Shown: positions 25,858 through 35,253 of the stretch, in pieces
Position numbering within the stretch: the first letter of the stretch is position 1
Layout: each line of letters begins with the position of its first letter
NCBI GenBank assembly: GCA_964458265.1
Contig: CAYWIF010000002.1
Coordinates: 220,712-284,711 of the forward strand
Reading direction: 5' to 3'
DNA length: 64,000 bases
From: JAGVSR01 sp964458265
GTDB taxonomy: Bacteria; Pseudomonadota; Alphaproteobacteria; Rhizobiales; Hyphomicrobiaceae
Notes under the pieces: model-generated
Seen by the model: only the letters and a program-made list of their open reading frames with translations
Told to the model about the DNA's origin: nothing
Database searches by the model: none
Translations under genes and position numbers: made by a program

Positions 25858-27687
25858 TCACCGAGCCGTCAGTTTCGCAGCTTTCGCCGGATCGTACCAC
25901 CAGGTGGAAAGCGCTCCGCGATCGTACTTGGGCTTCACGTCCGGCCAGGAATATTTATTCCAGAAGGCCAGATGATGCGCCGCCTTGTACCAGTGCGGCA
26001 CCCAATAGTGGCCCGATCGCAGCACGCGGTCCAGCGCGCGCGCGGCCACCACGAGTTCCGCCCGCGTCTTCGCCTGCACGATCCGGTCGGCAAGTGCATC
26101 GACGGCCGGATTGGAAATCCCGGCCAGGTTGAAGCTGCCATCCGTCTTGGCGGCGTCGGAACCCCAGAAGTTCTTCAGTTCGACCCCAGGCGTCAGTCGC
26201 AGGCTGAAGCGCTCGACTGTCATGTCGAAGTCGAACGTCTTCATCCTCAGCTCGAACTGCGCAGGATCGACCCGCCGCATATTGGCCGTGATGCCGATGG
26301 CCTTCAGATTTTTGACATACGGACCTGCGATGCGCTCGAAAGCCGCCGCATCGAGAAGGATCTCGAAAACGAACGGCTCGCCCTTCGCGTTCTTGAGCGT
26401 CCGGTCAGCCGGATCGACCGCCCAGCCCGCTTCCTTCAACAGCCCCTGCGCCTTGCGCAAATTCTCGCGCGGCAGCCCCGAACCATCGGTGACGGGCGGA
26501 ACGTAAACCTCGCCGAAAACCGCCGCCGGCAGTTGATCCTTGAACGGCTCAAGCAGCACCAACTCGTCCGGCGAGGGCTTGCCGACCGCCTTCATATCCG
26601 AATTCTCAAAAAAGCTGGCGGTGCGCGTATAAAGCCCGAAGAAAAGATTCCGGTTCGACCATTCGAAATCGAACGCGAGATCGAGCGCTTGGCGCACGCG
26701 GATGTCCTGAAACTTGGCCCGCCGCGTGTTGAGAAAGAACCCCTGCGCCCCCGACGGGGTCTCATCGGGCAGCGAAATTTTCTGCACACGCCCGTCTCTC
26801 ACCATCGGCTTATCGTATCCCGTCGCCCAATCCTTTGACGTGAACTCCTCGCGAAAGTCGATTGCATTCGCCAACAGCGCTTCCAGTTCGAGAGTCCGGT
26901 CGCGGAAGTAGTCGTAGCGAACCTCGTCGAAATTGAACCGCCCGCGATTGACCGGCAGATCCTTCGCCCAATAGTCGTCGCGCCGCTCGTATGAGACGTA
27001 CCGTCCTTGGCTGAACTGGCCGATTTTGTACGGCCCCGATCCGACCGGCCGCTCCAGCGACGTTTCCTCGAAATTCCGCGTCGCATAGTAAGCCTTCGGC
27101 AGCACCGGCAATTGCGCAACTTCAATTGGCAGCGGTTTCACAAGGTCGCCCTTGAAGGAATACTTGACGGTCGATTGATCGAGCGCTTCGGCCTTTTCCA
27201 CGTCGCGCAACACGATGCGGTAACTCGGATGACCTTTGGTCTTCAAGGCATCGAAAGAAAAGACGATGTCGTCTGCCGTCACCGGCGCTCCATCGGCGAA
27301 TTTCGCTTCAGGACGCAGCTTGAAGACGACCGACATACCATCCGCCGCCACCTCGGCCGACTGCGCGACCAGCCCATAGACCGCATCCGGCTCGTCGAGC
27401 GCCCGCGCCATCAGGGTGTCGTACAAGAACTCCAAGCCCTGCGCCCGGTCGCCCTTCAGAATGAACAGATTGAAACTGTCGAATGTCAGCGTGCCGCCCG
27501 GCCCGACCTGCGAGACCTTCCCGCCCTTCGGCGCATCCGGATTGACGTAATCGAAGTGATGGAAGTCAGGCGCATACTTCAGATCGCCAAACGTCGACAG
27601 CCCGTGCCGCTCCTCGGCCAGTGCGGGCCAGACCGAAAATAGAGTAGCTGCCAGCGCAGCCGAGCGCATAAGGGAGCGAGTTCTCAC
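25858..27687 (-). CDS. yejA: extracellular solute-binding protein, family 5 (YejA-like), copy 1
   Basis: The 609-residue periplasmic binding protein has a signal peptide (LMRSAALAATLFSVWPALAEE) and the family-5 segment HFDYVNPDAPKGGKVSQVG. The GTG at 27687 overlaps the stop of the upstream binding-protein gene by 4 bp (GTGA); an ATG at 27669 is an alternative that leaves the signal peptide intact. It delivers peptides to YejBEF. It is one of two tandem paralogues. Confidence 0.88.
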   Translation of the reverse strand: MRTRSLMRSAALAATLFSVWPALAEERHGLSTFGDLKYAPDFHHFDYVNPDAPKGGKVSQVGPGGTLTFDSFNLFILKGDRAQGLEFLYDTLMARALDEPDAVYGLVAQSAEVAADGMSVVFKLRPEAKFADGAPVTADDIVFSFDALKTKGHPSYRIVLRDVEKAEALDQSTVKYSFKGDLVKPLPIEVAQLPVLPKAYYATRNFEETSLERPVGSGPYKIGQFSQGRYVSYERRDDYWAKDLPVNRGRFNFDEVRYDYFRDRTLELEALLANAIDFREEFTSKDWATGYDKPMVRDGRVQKISLPDETPSGAQGFFLNTRRAKFQDIRVRQALDLAFDFEWSNRNLFFGLYTRTASFFENSDMKAVGKPSPDELVLLEPFKDQLPAAVFGEVYVPPVTDGSGLPRENLRKAQGLLKEAGWAVDPADRTLKNAKGEPFVFEILLDAAAFERIAGPYVKNLKAIGITANMRRVDPAQFELRMKTFDFDMTVERFSLRLTPGVELKNFWGSDAAKTDGSFNLAGISNPAVDALADRIVQAKTRAELVVAARALDRVLRSGHYWVPHWYKAAHHLAFWNKYSWPDVKPKYDRGALSTWWYDPAKAAKLTAR

Positions 27688-29540
27688 CTGCCGCGCGCGG
27701 CCTTGACCGCCTCTTCCTTCGCCGGTTCGATCCACCAGGCGTTCACGTTGACGGGACTCTGCGACGGGAGCACGGCCGGCCGGCCATAAACGTCCCAGGT
27801 CGCCACGCGATCATAGGGGTAATACCACTGCGGCACGACGTAGAAATTCCACAGCAGAACCCTGTCCAAGGCTCTCGTGGCGGCCACGAGGTCGGCGCGG
27901 TCCTTCGCAAACACAATGTTGTCGACAAGCTTGTCGATCGCGGCGTTCTTGATGCCGATCGTATTCCGGCTGCCTTCGCGTTCCGCCGACGCCGAACCCC
28001 AGTAATCCCGCTGCTCGTTGCCGGGTGAATGCGATTGCCCGAAGCTGTCGACGATGAGATCGAAATCGCGCGTCTTCTCGCGCTGTTCGTACTGCGAGCT
28101 GTCGACGATCCGCACACTCGCCGCAATGCCGAGCTTCTTCAGGTTCTCGATGAACGGTAGAACGATCCGCTCGAAATCGGGTTGCACCAGAAGAATTTCG
28201 ACCTTCAGCACCTCGCCTGCCGCGTTCTTGCGCTGACCGCTCGCAACTTTCCAGCCTGCTTCGTCGAGCAGCTTCGTCGCCGCCAGCATGTTGGTACGGA
28301 AATCGGTGTCTTTGTCGTTAGCCGGGCTTTTCCACGGCGTCGTGAAAACTTCGGCCGGAACGTCGGCTTTTACTTTGTTGAGAAACTCCAGTTCGCGCCC
28401 CTCGGGCAGCCCCGCCGCGGCCAACTCCGAATTTCCAAAGAAGCTTTCCGCACGCACGTACTGCCCATAGAAAATCGATTTGTTCAGCGCTTCGAAATTG
28501 AACGCGAGCGCAATCGCGCGGCGGACGCGAATATCGTCGAACGGCTTGCGGCGGACATTGAACGCGAACGCCTGCATGGAGGCGACCCGCTTATGCGGCA
28601 GGGCTTCCTTCTTAACGAGGCCTTTGGTGACGGAATCGAAGTTGTACTGCGTGGCCCACGACCCGGCCGACGTCTCGGTCCAGAAATCGACGACACCCGA
28701 TTTGAAAGCCTCGAAGGCCGGCGTGCGATCCTTGAAGTAGATGTAGGAGATCTCGTCGAAGTTGTTCTGGCCCTTGGCCACCGGCAGATCCTTCGCCCAA
28801 TAGTCCTTGACGCGCTCCAGAACGATGCGGCGGCCCGGATCGACCGACTTTACTTTGTAGGCGCCCGAGCCGAGCGGCGGCTCCAGGCTGGACTTGGCCA
28901 GGTCCCGCTTCTCGCCCTTCTCGTTGGTGCCCTCGTAGAAATGCTTCGGCACGATATTGAGTTGGCCGACGATCAGCGGCAGTTCGCGATTGCCCGGCTT
29001 GTCGAAGGTGAACGTCACCTCGCGCTCGCCGGTCTTCTCCGCCTTCACGACGTTCTGGTAATAGAAGCCGACGCGCGGATCGCTCTTTTTCAGCTCGTTC
29101 AGGCTGAAGACGACATCTTCGGGCGTCACCGGCTTTCCGTCGTGGAATTTCGCTTCGGGACGCAGCCCGAACGTCACCGACGAGAAATCGTCAGGATATG
29201 AAATCCATTCGGCGATGAGGCCATATTCGGCCGACGGCTCGTCGGGTGAACTAAAGAGGAGTGTGTCGAAAACGTTGCCCAAACCCGCCGCGGGCTGGCC
29301 CTTGACCGTGAAGGGATTGAGACTGTCGAAACTGCCGACCGCCGAGATGCGCAGCGTCCCGCCCTTCGGTGCATCGGGATTGACCCACTCGAAGTGCTTA
29401 AAATCCGCCGGCAGCTTGGGATCGCCGAGCAGGGAAACAGCATGACGCTTCTGCGGCGCGGCCCCCCCGGCTACGGCAGGTACAGTGGCGGCAAGGACAA
29501 CTCCAGCGAAGAGACCAGCAGCAACGGACAGGCGGTTCAT
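27684..29540 (-). CDS. yejA: extracellular solute-binding protein, family 5 (YejA-like), copy 2
   Basis: The 618-residue protein has a signal peptide (MNRLSVAAGLFAGVVLAATV, cleavage near AVAGG) and the same HFEWVNPDAPKGGTLRIS motif as the neighbouring paralogue, plus the C-terminal VPQWYYPYDRVATWDVYGRP. It is the first gene of the leftward yejAABEF operon. Two linked binding proteins suggest the importer serves more than one peptide class. Confidence 0.9.
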   Translation of the reverse strand: MNRLSVAAGLFAGVVLAATVPAVAGGAAPQKRHAVSLLGDPKLPADFKHFEWVNPDAPKGGTLRISAVGSFDSLNPFTVKGQPAAGLGNVFDTLLFSSPDEPSAEYGLIAEWISYPDDFSSVTFGLRPEAKFHDGKPVTPEDVVFSLNELKKSDPRVGFYYQNVVKAEKTGEREVTFTFDKPGNRELPLIVGQLNIVPKHFYEGTNEKGEKRDLAKSSLEPPLGSGAYKVKSVDPGRRIVLERVKDYWAKDLPVAKGQNNFDEISYIYFKDRTPAFEAFKSGVVDFWTETSAGSWATQYNFDSVTKGLVKKEALPHKRVASMQAFAFNVRRKPFDDIRVRRAIALAFNFEALNKSIFYGQYVRAESFFGNSELAAAGLPEGRELEFLNKVKADVPAEVFTTPWKSPANDKDTDFRTNMLAATKLLDEAGWKVASGQRKNAAGEVLKVEILLVQPDFERIVLPFIENLKKLGIAASVRIVDSSQYEQREKTRDFDLIVDSFGQSHSPGNEQRDYWGSASAEREGSRNTIGIKNAAIDKLVDNIVFAKDRADLVAATRALDRVLLWNFYVVPQWYYPYDRVATWDVYGRPAVLPSQSPVNVNAWWIEPAKEEAVKAARGR

Positions 29541-29676
29541 CGGCGGAATGTCCTCCTCAACATGGCGATTAGCGCAACGCCCGAAGGCGGCGCGGCATCC
29601 ATTTGCATAACATGCGTCTACCCGCCCGAAGGCCGCCGCGGCGCTTAAAGTTTCTTAATGTCCCGCCCAAATCGAA

Positions 29677-29702
29677 AGCCCCGCCAAGTGACTGGCGGGG
29701 CT
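29677..29702 (-). terminator. hairpin downstream of the cytochrome c gene
   Basis: Perfect 10-bp arms AGCCCCGCCA/TGGCGGGGCT with a 6-nt loop lie 25 bp past the cytochrome stop. On the minus strand they are followed by TTTCGATTT. Confidence 0.75.
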
Positions 29703-29726
29703 AAGCAATTCAACTGACGAAACGGA

Positions 29727-30383
29727 TCAATTCGGCAGCGGTGCCGGGCTGTCGGCCAAGGTCCGCAAATACGCAATCAGTCCCGCGATCTCCGCCGGAT
29801 CCTTGATGCCGTTGAAAACCATCTTCGTGCCAGCGATGTAGCCCTTCGGCTGATGCAGGAACTGCGCGAGGTTCTCATAAGTCCACTCGCCGCCCTTCGC
29901 CTTCAGAGCTTCGGAATATTTCGCTGCGTAATCGGCCTGCGCGCCCTTGGGCCGGTTGACGACGCCCCACAGGTTCGGAGCGACGGCACTGGGCGCGTCC
30001 TTCTTATTGGCATGACAAGACGCGCATTTCTTATATTGGGCCGCACCGTCGGCAGGATTGGCGGCTGCCAGCATGGCAACAACGGCCTTAGCATCAAAGC
30101 CGCCTGCCGCCGCAGGGGCCGCAGGAGTGCCATCCGCCGCAGGAGCCTTGGCAGCATCGCCGTCAGGGGCTGGCGGCGTAGCGGCTGCCACCGCTTCGCC
30201 GGATGCCGCTTCAGTGGCCGGCGGCGCTTCGGCGCTGGCCGTGTCGGTTGGCAGCTTATAGCCAGCGACAGGTTGATGGGGGTTGCCGGCCGTGCGCGCA
30301 CCGATGATAACGTTCGTGGCGACGATCACCAGCAGTGCGGCCAGCATGGCGCCGGCGATCTTGCTCAATTCAAAGGAATCCAT
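29727..30383 (-). CDS. cycM: membrane-anchored c-type cytochrome (CycM-like)
   Basis: The 218-residue protein has an uncleaved N-terminal anchor (MDSFELSKIAGAMLAALLVI) characteristic of CycM/cytochrome c552 of Alphaproteobacteria. A long Ala/Pro-rich linker (about residues 45-95) follows, then a class I cytochrome c domain with the haem motif CASCH and the Met ligand in GTKMVFNG. It shuttles electrons between the bc1 complex and terminal oxidases. It is transcribed divergently from kdsB. Confidence 0.88.
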   Translation of the reverse strand: MDSFELSKIAGAMLAALLVIVATNVIIGARTAGNPHQPVAGYKLPTDTASAEAPPATEAASGEAVAAATPPAPDGDAAKAPAADGTPAAPAAAGGFDAKAVVAMLAAANPADGAAQYKKCASCHANKKDAPSAVAPNLWGVVNRPKGAQADYAAKYSEALKAKGGEWTYENLAQFLHQPKGYIAGTKMVFNGIKDPAEIAGLIAYLRTLADSPAPLPN

Positions 30384-30574
30384 CGCTCACCTTCAATGCT
30401 GGAGGCCGCACCTCCGCTTCGCAGTTTCGCAGTGCGCAGGCGGCTATGGCGCCCGGCGCAACAAATTCTGCCGGATGTATAAGGTGCGGCGGCCAGCTTG
30501 CAACGTGTCAGCCGCTGTGTTCTAGACCGCCAGCGCGAGACGTATTGTCCCGGCCCCATCAGGCAACCTAGTCG

Positions 30575-31318
30575 ATGACCCGTAGCATCATCCTCATACC
30601 GGCCCGCCTGAAAGCGACACGGCTCCCGGATAAGCCGCTCGCGTCGATCCACGGCGAGCCGATGATCGTGCATGTCTGGCGACGGGCGATGGCTGCGGAA
30701 ATCGGCAGGGTTGTTGTTGCCACCGACAGCGACCTGATTGCCGCAGTCGTCCGTTCGGCAGGTGGTGAAACCGTCCTCACCCGCGCCGATCATGCGTCCG
30801 GCTCCGATCGCATCTACGAGGCCCTGAACCACGTCGATCCGGACGGCGATGCCGAAATCGTCGTCAACCTGCAAGGCGACTTGCCGACCCTCGACCCGGC
30901 CCTTGTGCGCGCCTGCATCGCGCCCCTCTCGCAGCGTGGCCCTGACATCGCGACGCTCGCCGCCGAGATCACCGATCAAGAAGAGCGTCACAATCCCAAC
31001 GTTGTGAAAGTCGTTGGCTCGCAGCTTCCCGATCCACGCCGGCTGCGCGCGCTCTATTTCACCCGTGCCACCGCTCCCCATGGCGAAGGCCCGCTCTACC
31101 ATCACATCGGCATCTACGCCTACCGCCGCTCGGCCCTAGAACGCTTCGTAGCCCTGAAGCCCTCCGGCCTTGAACTGCGCGAAAAGCTTGAGCAATTGCG
31201 CGCGCTCGAAGACGGCATGCGCATCGACGTGTCGATCGTTGACACTGTTCCGCTCGGTGTCGATACTCCCGCCGACCTCGACCGGGCCCGGCAACTGATG
31301 TCGCCCCAATCGCCCTGA
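30575..31318 (+). CDS. kdsB: 3-deoxy-manno-octulosonate cytidylyltransferase
   Basis: The 247-residue enzyme activates Kdo as CMP-Kdo for lipopolysaccharide. Motifs include the N-terminal IILIPARLKATRLPDKPLA nucleotide loop, the GGETVLTRADHASGSDRIYE segment, VNLQGDLPTLDP and the C-terminal LEQLRALEDGMRI. Full length. It is followed 29 bp later by pheA in the same direction. Confidence 0.95.
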   Translation: MTRSIILIPARLKATRLPDKPLASIHGEPMIVHVWRRAMAAEIGRVVVATDSDLIAAVVRSAGGETVLTRADHASGSDRIYEALNHVDPDGDAEIVVNLQGDLPTLDPALVRACIAPLSQRGPDIATLAAEITDQEERHNPNVVKVVGSQLPDPRRLRALYFTRATAPHGEGPLYHHIGIYAYRRSALERFVALKPSGLELREKLEQLRALEDGMRIDVSIVDTVPLGVDTPADLDRARQLMSPQSP

Positions 31319-31347
31319 TCATCAAAATAGAACCGAGCCCGAAAGCG

Positions 31348-32247
31348 ATGCCGACATCGAAGCACGCGCCCGCCTTGAAGCGCATCGCCTACCAGGGCGA
31401 GCCCGGCGCCAACTCGCATCTCGCCTGCACGGAAGCCTTTCCCGATTTCGAGCCGGTGCCCCACCCGACGTTTGAAGACGCGCTCGCGGCTGTGAAGTCC
31501 GGCGATGTCGGTTGCGCGATGATCCCTATCGAAAATTCGGTCGCCGGCCGCGTCGCCGACATTCATCATCTCCTGCCGAACGCCGGCCTCTACATCACCG
31601 GCGAACACTTCCTGCGCGTCCATCACCAGTTGATGGCCAACCCCGGCGCAACGCTGGATACCGTCAAGAGTGTGATGAGCCATACGCAGGCCCTGGGCCA
31701 ATGCCGCAACACGCTGCGCAAGCTCGGCCTGAAGCCGGTGCCCGAAGCTGACACCGCCGGCTCCGCCCGCATGGTCGCCGAATCGAAGGATGTCTCGCTG
31801 GCGGCCATCGCCTCGCGTCTCGCCGCCGAAATCTATGGCCTTCAGATTCTGAAATCCGATATCGAGGACGAAGCCCACAACACGACCCGCTTCGTCATTC
31901 TGGCCTGCGAGCCCGACGACGCCGAACCGGAAGACGGCGTTGTGATGACGACGTTCCTGTTCCGCGTCCGCAACGTGCCCGCCGCGCTCTACAAGGCGCT
32001 CGGCGGCTTCGCGACCAACGGCGTCAACATGACGAAGCTCGAAAGCTATCAAACCGAAGGCACGTTCAACGCCACGATGTTCTTTGCCGACATCGAGGGC
32101 CACCCCGTCGAGCGCAAAGTCCAACTCGCGCTTGAAGAACTCTCGTTCTTCTCGACCGAGCTCAAGGTTCTCGGCACCTATCTCGCAAGCCCCTACCGCG
32201 CTGAAGCCCAGGCCCGCGCCAAGCCCGAGCCCAAGAACATCCGATGA
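31348..32247 (+). CDS. pheA: prephenate dehydratase
   Basis: The 299-residue enzyme has an N-terminal dehydratase domain (AYQGEPGANSHLAC, IPIENSVAGRVADIHHLL, the catalytic TRFVIL motif near residue 185) and a C-terminal ACT domain for phenylalanine feedback (about residues 205-285, LYKALGGFATNGVNMTKLES). It converts prephenate to phenylpyruvate. No chorismate-mutase domain is fused. Its stop overlaps the SDR start by 4 bp. Confidence 0.95.
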   Translation: MPTSKHAPALKRIAYQGEPGANSHLACTEAFPDFEPVPHPTFEDALAAVKSGDVGCAMIPIENSVAGRVADIHHLLPNAGLYITGEHFLRVHHQLMANPGATLDTVKSVMSHTQALGQCRNTLRKLGLKPVPEADTAGSARMVAESKDVSLAAIASRLAAEIYGLQILKSDIEDEAHNTTRFVILACEPDDAEPEDGVVMTTFLFRVRNVPAALYKALGGFATNGVNMTKLESYQTEGTFNATMFFADIEGHPVERKVQLALEELSFFSTELKVLGTYLASPYRAEAQARAKPEPKNIR

Positions 32248-32993
32248 GGCTTGCGGGAAGAATCGCGATCGTCACGGGCGGCGCATCCGGGTTCGGACGC
32301 GGCATCGCGGAAGCCTTCGCGCGCGAAGGCGCAAGCGTGATGGTCGCCGATCGCGACACCAAGGGCGCCGCGGCCGTCGCGGCCGGGATCGGCAAGGCCG
32401 CCGTTCCCTTCACCTGCGACGTGTCGATGAAATCCGACGTCGACGCGATGGTCGCAGCTTGCATCCAGACATTCGGCGGCCTCGACATTCTCGTCAACAA
32501 TGCCGGCATCACACACGCCAATCAGTCGCTGCTCACCGTCACCGAAGACGAGTTCGACCGCATCTACGCCGTCAACGTGAAATCGATCTATCTGACCACG
32601 CTCGCCGCCGTGCCGGCACTCGAACAACGGGGCGGCGGCTCCATCATCATCACTGCCTCCACCGCCGGTGTCCGCCCGCGCCCAGGGCTCACCTGGTACA
32701 ACGGTTCCAAGGGCGCCGCGCTCACCCTTACGAAGTCCATGGCCGCCGAACTCGCGCCGAAGAACATCCGCGTCAACGCCATCAACCCCGTCATTGGCGA
32801 AACCGGCATGATCGAGCGATTCATGGGAATGCCCGACACGCCTGAAAATCGCGCGAAATTCACCGCCGGCATTCCGCTCGGCCGCTTTTCCAAGCCCTCC
32901 GACATCGCCAACGCCGCCCTCTTCTTCGCCGACCCCTCCTCGTCGTTCGTCACGGGCACGGCGATCGAAGTCGACGGCGGCCGCTGCATCTGA
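32244..32993 (+). CDS. short-chain dehydrogenase/reductase
   Basis: The 249-residue classical SDR has the cofactor motif TGGASGFGRGIAEA, the NNAG motif (DILVNNAGIT), the catalytic Ser in IIITASTAG, the YxxxK pair (WYNGSKGA) and the PG-equivalent NAINPVIGETGM. The substrate is unknown; the glucose/3-oxoacyl-ACP-type SDRs are the nearest general class. It is coupled to pheA by overlap and precedes the ABC-F gene by 3 bp. Confidence 0.88.
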   Translation: MRLAGRIAIVTGGASGFGRGIAEAFAREGASVMVADRDTKGAAAVAAGIGKAAVPFTCDVSMKSDVDAMVAACIQTFGGLDILVNNAGITHANQSLLTVTEDEFDRIYAVNVKSIYLTTLAAVPALEQRGGGSIIITASTAGVRPRPGLTWYNGSKGAALTLTKSMAAELAPKNIRVNAINPVIGETGMIERFMGMPDTPENRAKFTAGIPLGRFSKPSDIANAALFFADPSSSFVTGTAIEVDGGRCI

Positions 32994-32996
32994 TTC

Positions 32997-34808
32997 ATGG
33001 CAGCGCTTCTCACCCTCCGCGACATCCACCTGACGTTCGGCGGCACGCCGCTTCTGGAAGGCGCGGACCTGAATGTCGAACCCGGTGATCGCCTTTGTCT
33101 CGTGGGCCGCAACGGCTCCGGCAAATCGACGCTCATGAAAATCGCCGCCGGTCTCATCCAGCCCGACAGCGGCGAGCGCTTCATCCACCCCAACGCCTCC
33201 GTCCGCTATCTCCCGCAGGAACCGGACTTAAAAGACGCCCAAACCGTCCTCGCCTATGTCGAAGGCGGTCTCGGGCCCACCGACGACCCCTACCGCGCGC
33301 GTAAGCTTCTCGACGACTTCGGCCTGACCAGCGACGAAAGCCCAACTCACCTTTCGGGGGGCGAGGCCCGCCGCGCGGCCCTCGCCCGTGCCCTCGTCGC
33401 CAACCCCGATGTCCTTCTCCTTGACGAGCCGACCAACCACCTCGATCTGCCCGCCATCGAGTGGCTGGAAAAGACGATTTCCGGGCTCAAGTCCGCCGTC
33501 GTCCTGATCAGTCACGACCGCCGCTTCCTCGAAACGCTTTCGAAAAAGACCCTCTGGATCGATCGCGGCCGCACACGCGAGCTACCGCAAGGCTTCGCGC
33601 ACTTCGAAGCCTGGCGCGACAAGGTTCTCGACGAGGAGGAAGCCGAGCGCCACAAGCTCGACCGCAAAATCGTCCGGGAAGAACAGTGGATGCACGGCGG
33701 CGTCACCGGCCGCCGCAAGCGCAACGTTCGCCGCGTCCGTGAATTGCGGGACATGCGCAGGCAAGTCCGCGAGCAGCGCCACGTTCAAGGCAATGTTCAA
33801 CTCGCCGCCACCGACGCCGGCACGTCGAGCCGGCTGATTGTCGAAGCTCGCCAAATCTCCAAAAGCTATGGCGAGACCGCCATCGTTCAGGATTTCTCGA
33901 CCATGATCCTGCGCGGCGACCGCGTCGGGATCGTCGGCCCAAATGGCGCGGGCAAGACGACGCTGCTTGGCATGTTCACCGGAGCGCTTGCACCCGATAG
34001 CGGCACCATCCGCCTCGGACAGTCACTCGAACTGGTCACCCTCGACCAGAAACGCGACGAACTGAAGCCCGACTGGACCGTCGGCGAGGCCCTGACCGGC
34101 GGACGCGGCGAAACGGTGGTGATCGACGGCAAGCCGCGCCACGTCGCAAGCTACATGAAGGACTTCCTGTTTACCTCCGATCAGGTCCGCTCTCCGCTTA
34201 AAGTCCTCTCCGGCGGCGAACGCGGACGCCTCATGCTTGCCCGCGCGCTCGCCAAGCCCTCCAACGTCCTCGTCCTCGACGAGCCGACCAACGACCTCGA
34301 TCTCGAAACGCTCGATCTTTTACAGGAAATGCTGGCCGACTATCCCGGCACCGTGATCCTCGTCAGCCACGACCGCGACTTTCTCGATCGCGTGGTGACA
34401 AATGTCGTCGCGGCGGAAGGCGACGGCCGGTGGACAGAATACGCCGGCGGTTATTCCGACATGCTCGCCCAGCGCCAAAGCGCCGGTCCGGATCGCCCAG
34501 CACCCGCTGAAACCAAGAAGTCTGCCCAGATCCCGGCAGCCGGTCCCACGGCGGAGGCACCGAAACAAAAGCGCAAACTCTCGTTCAAGGAGAAACATGC
34601 GCTCGAAACATTGCCCGCAACGATGGCGCGGTTGAACGCAGACATCGCAAAGCTCCAGAACAAGCTCGCCGACGCGTCCCTTTACGCGAAGGACCCGCGC
34701 GCCTTCACGGCGGCAACCACCGATCTGGCCAGAGCGCAGACCGAACTGGCAACGGCGGAAGAACAATGGCTCGAACTGGAAATGCTGCGCGAGGCATTGG
34801 AAGGCTAA
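32997..34808 (+). CDS. ABC-F family ATPase (Uup-like)
   Basis: The 603-residue soluble protein has two ABC domains (Walker A GRNGSGKSTLM and GPNGAGKTTLLG; signatures HLSGGEARR and LSGGERGR; DEPTNHLDL and DEPTNDLDL) joined by a charged linker. A C-terminal coiled-coil tail (about residues 530-603) resembles Uup. ABC-F proteins act on ribosomes or, for Uup, on DNA intermediates; they do not transport. It is the last gene before the scaffold gap. Confidence 0.92.
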   Translation: MAALLTLRDIHLTFGGTPLLEGADLNVEPGDRLCLVGRNGSGKSTLMKIAAGLIQPDSGERFIHPNASVRYLPQEPDLKDAQTVLAYVEGGLGPTDDPYRARKLLDDFGLTSDESPTHLSGGEARRAALARALVANPDVLLLDEPTNHLDLPAIEWLEKTISGLKSAVVLISHDRRFLETLSKKTLWIDRGRTRELPQGFAHFEAWRDKVLDEEEAERHKLDRKIVREEQWMHGGVTGRRKRNVRRVRELRDMRRQVREQRHVQGNVQLAATDAGTSSRLIVEARQISKSYGETAIVQDFSTMILRGDRVGIVGPNGAGKTTLLGMFTGALAPDSGTIRLGQSLELVTLDQKRDELKPDWTVGEALTGGRGETVVIDGKPRHVASYMKDFLFTSDQVRSPLKVLSGGERGRLMLARALAKPSNVLVLDEPTNDLDLETLDLLQEMLADYPGTVILVSHDRDFLDRVVTNVVAAEGDGRWTEYAGGYSDMLAQRQSAGPDRPAPAETKKSAQIPAAGPTAEAPKQKRKLSFKEKHALETLPATMARLNADIAKLQNKLADASLYAKDPRAFTAATTDLARAQTELATAEEQWLELEMLREALEG

Positions 34809-34810
34809 AC

Positions 34811-34844
34811 GCCATCTACTCATGCCTTTTGGCGCGTAGATGGC
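34811..34844. repeat. inverted repeat after the ABC-F gene
   Basis: Nine-bp arms GCCATCTAC/GTAGATGGC with a 16-nt loop begin 2 bp after the stop codon. No T-run follows, so it may be a processing or repeat-derived hairpin. The right arm overlaps the 55-bp repeat that flanks the N gap. Confidence 0.5.
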
Positions 34845-34891
34845 AACACGCAAAGTCCCCAACAACGACTTAGTGTTTCGGCCCGAAGGGC
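34837..34891 (+). repeat. 55-bp direct repeat, left copy, abutting the N gap
   Basis: The 55 bases from 34837 to 34891 are identical to 34992-35046 on the other side of the gap. The repeat ends with the small hairpin GCCCGAAGGGC. It probably marks where assembly failed in a repeat. Confidence 0.9.
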
Positions 34892-34991
34892 NNNNNNNNN
34901 NNNNNNNNNNNNNNNNNNNNNNNNNNNNNNNNNNNNNNNNNNNNNNNNNNNNNNNNNNNNNNNNNNNNNNNNNNNNNNNNNNNNNNNNNNN
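34892..34991. other. scaffold gap (100 N)
   Basis: Exactly 100 undetermined bases, a conventional unknown-length placeholder. The true content could be nothing, one overlap, or further repeats and genes of the island. Confidence 0.99.
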
Positions 34992-35046
34992 TAGATGGCA
35001 ACACGCAAAGTCCCCAACAACGACTTAGTGTTTCGGCCCGAAGGGC
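34992..35046 (+). repeat. 55-bp direct repeat, right copy
   Basis: Identical to 34837-34891. After it the sequence continues into the palindromic repeat patch at 35036-35253. Confidence 0.9.
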
Positions 35047-35253
35047 TTGGGAGCAAGGCGACCCGGCGCCAGCGCCGCCACCCCAAGCGAAGCTTGGAAA
35101 TCAAGTGAGCGGAGCGCCTATGGGCGCGCGAGCGAAAGTACAGCGGACCTGATTGGGCAAAATACAATCCAGAGAATAGCCCGCAGGGCCAAGGGAGCAA
35201 GGCGACCCGGCGCGAGCGCCGCCCCCGCGGAGCGCCTATGGGCGCGTGAGCGA
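35036..35253. repeat. duplicated palindromic (REP-like) repeat patch
   Basis: Two blocks occur twice. Block 1 is at 35036-35079 and 35179-35223 (GCCCG-N-AGGGC, then GGGAGCAAGGCGACCCGGCG). Block 2 is at 35109-35135 and 35227-35253 (GCGGAGCGCCTATGGGCGCG). Each block contains a short palindrome such as GCGCC-TATG-GGCGC. No gene is supported between 34845 and 35553. Confidence 0.75.

Noticed and set aside
35036..35253. Possible CRISPR array in the repeat patch
   Set aside because: Only two copies of each block with unequal spacing, internal palindromes and no cas genes nearby.
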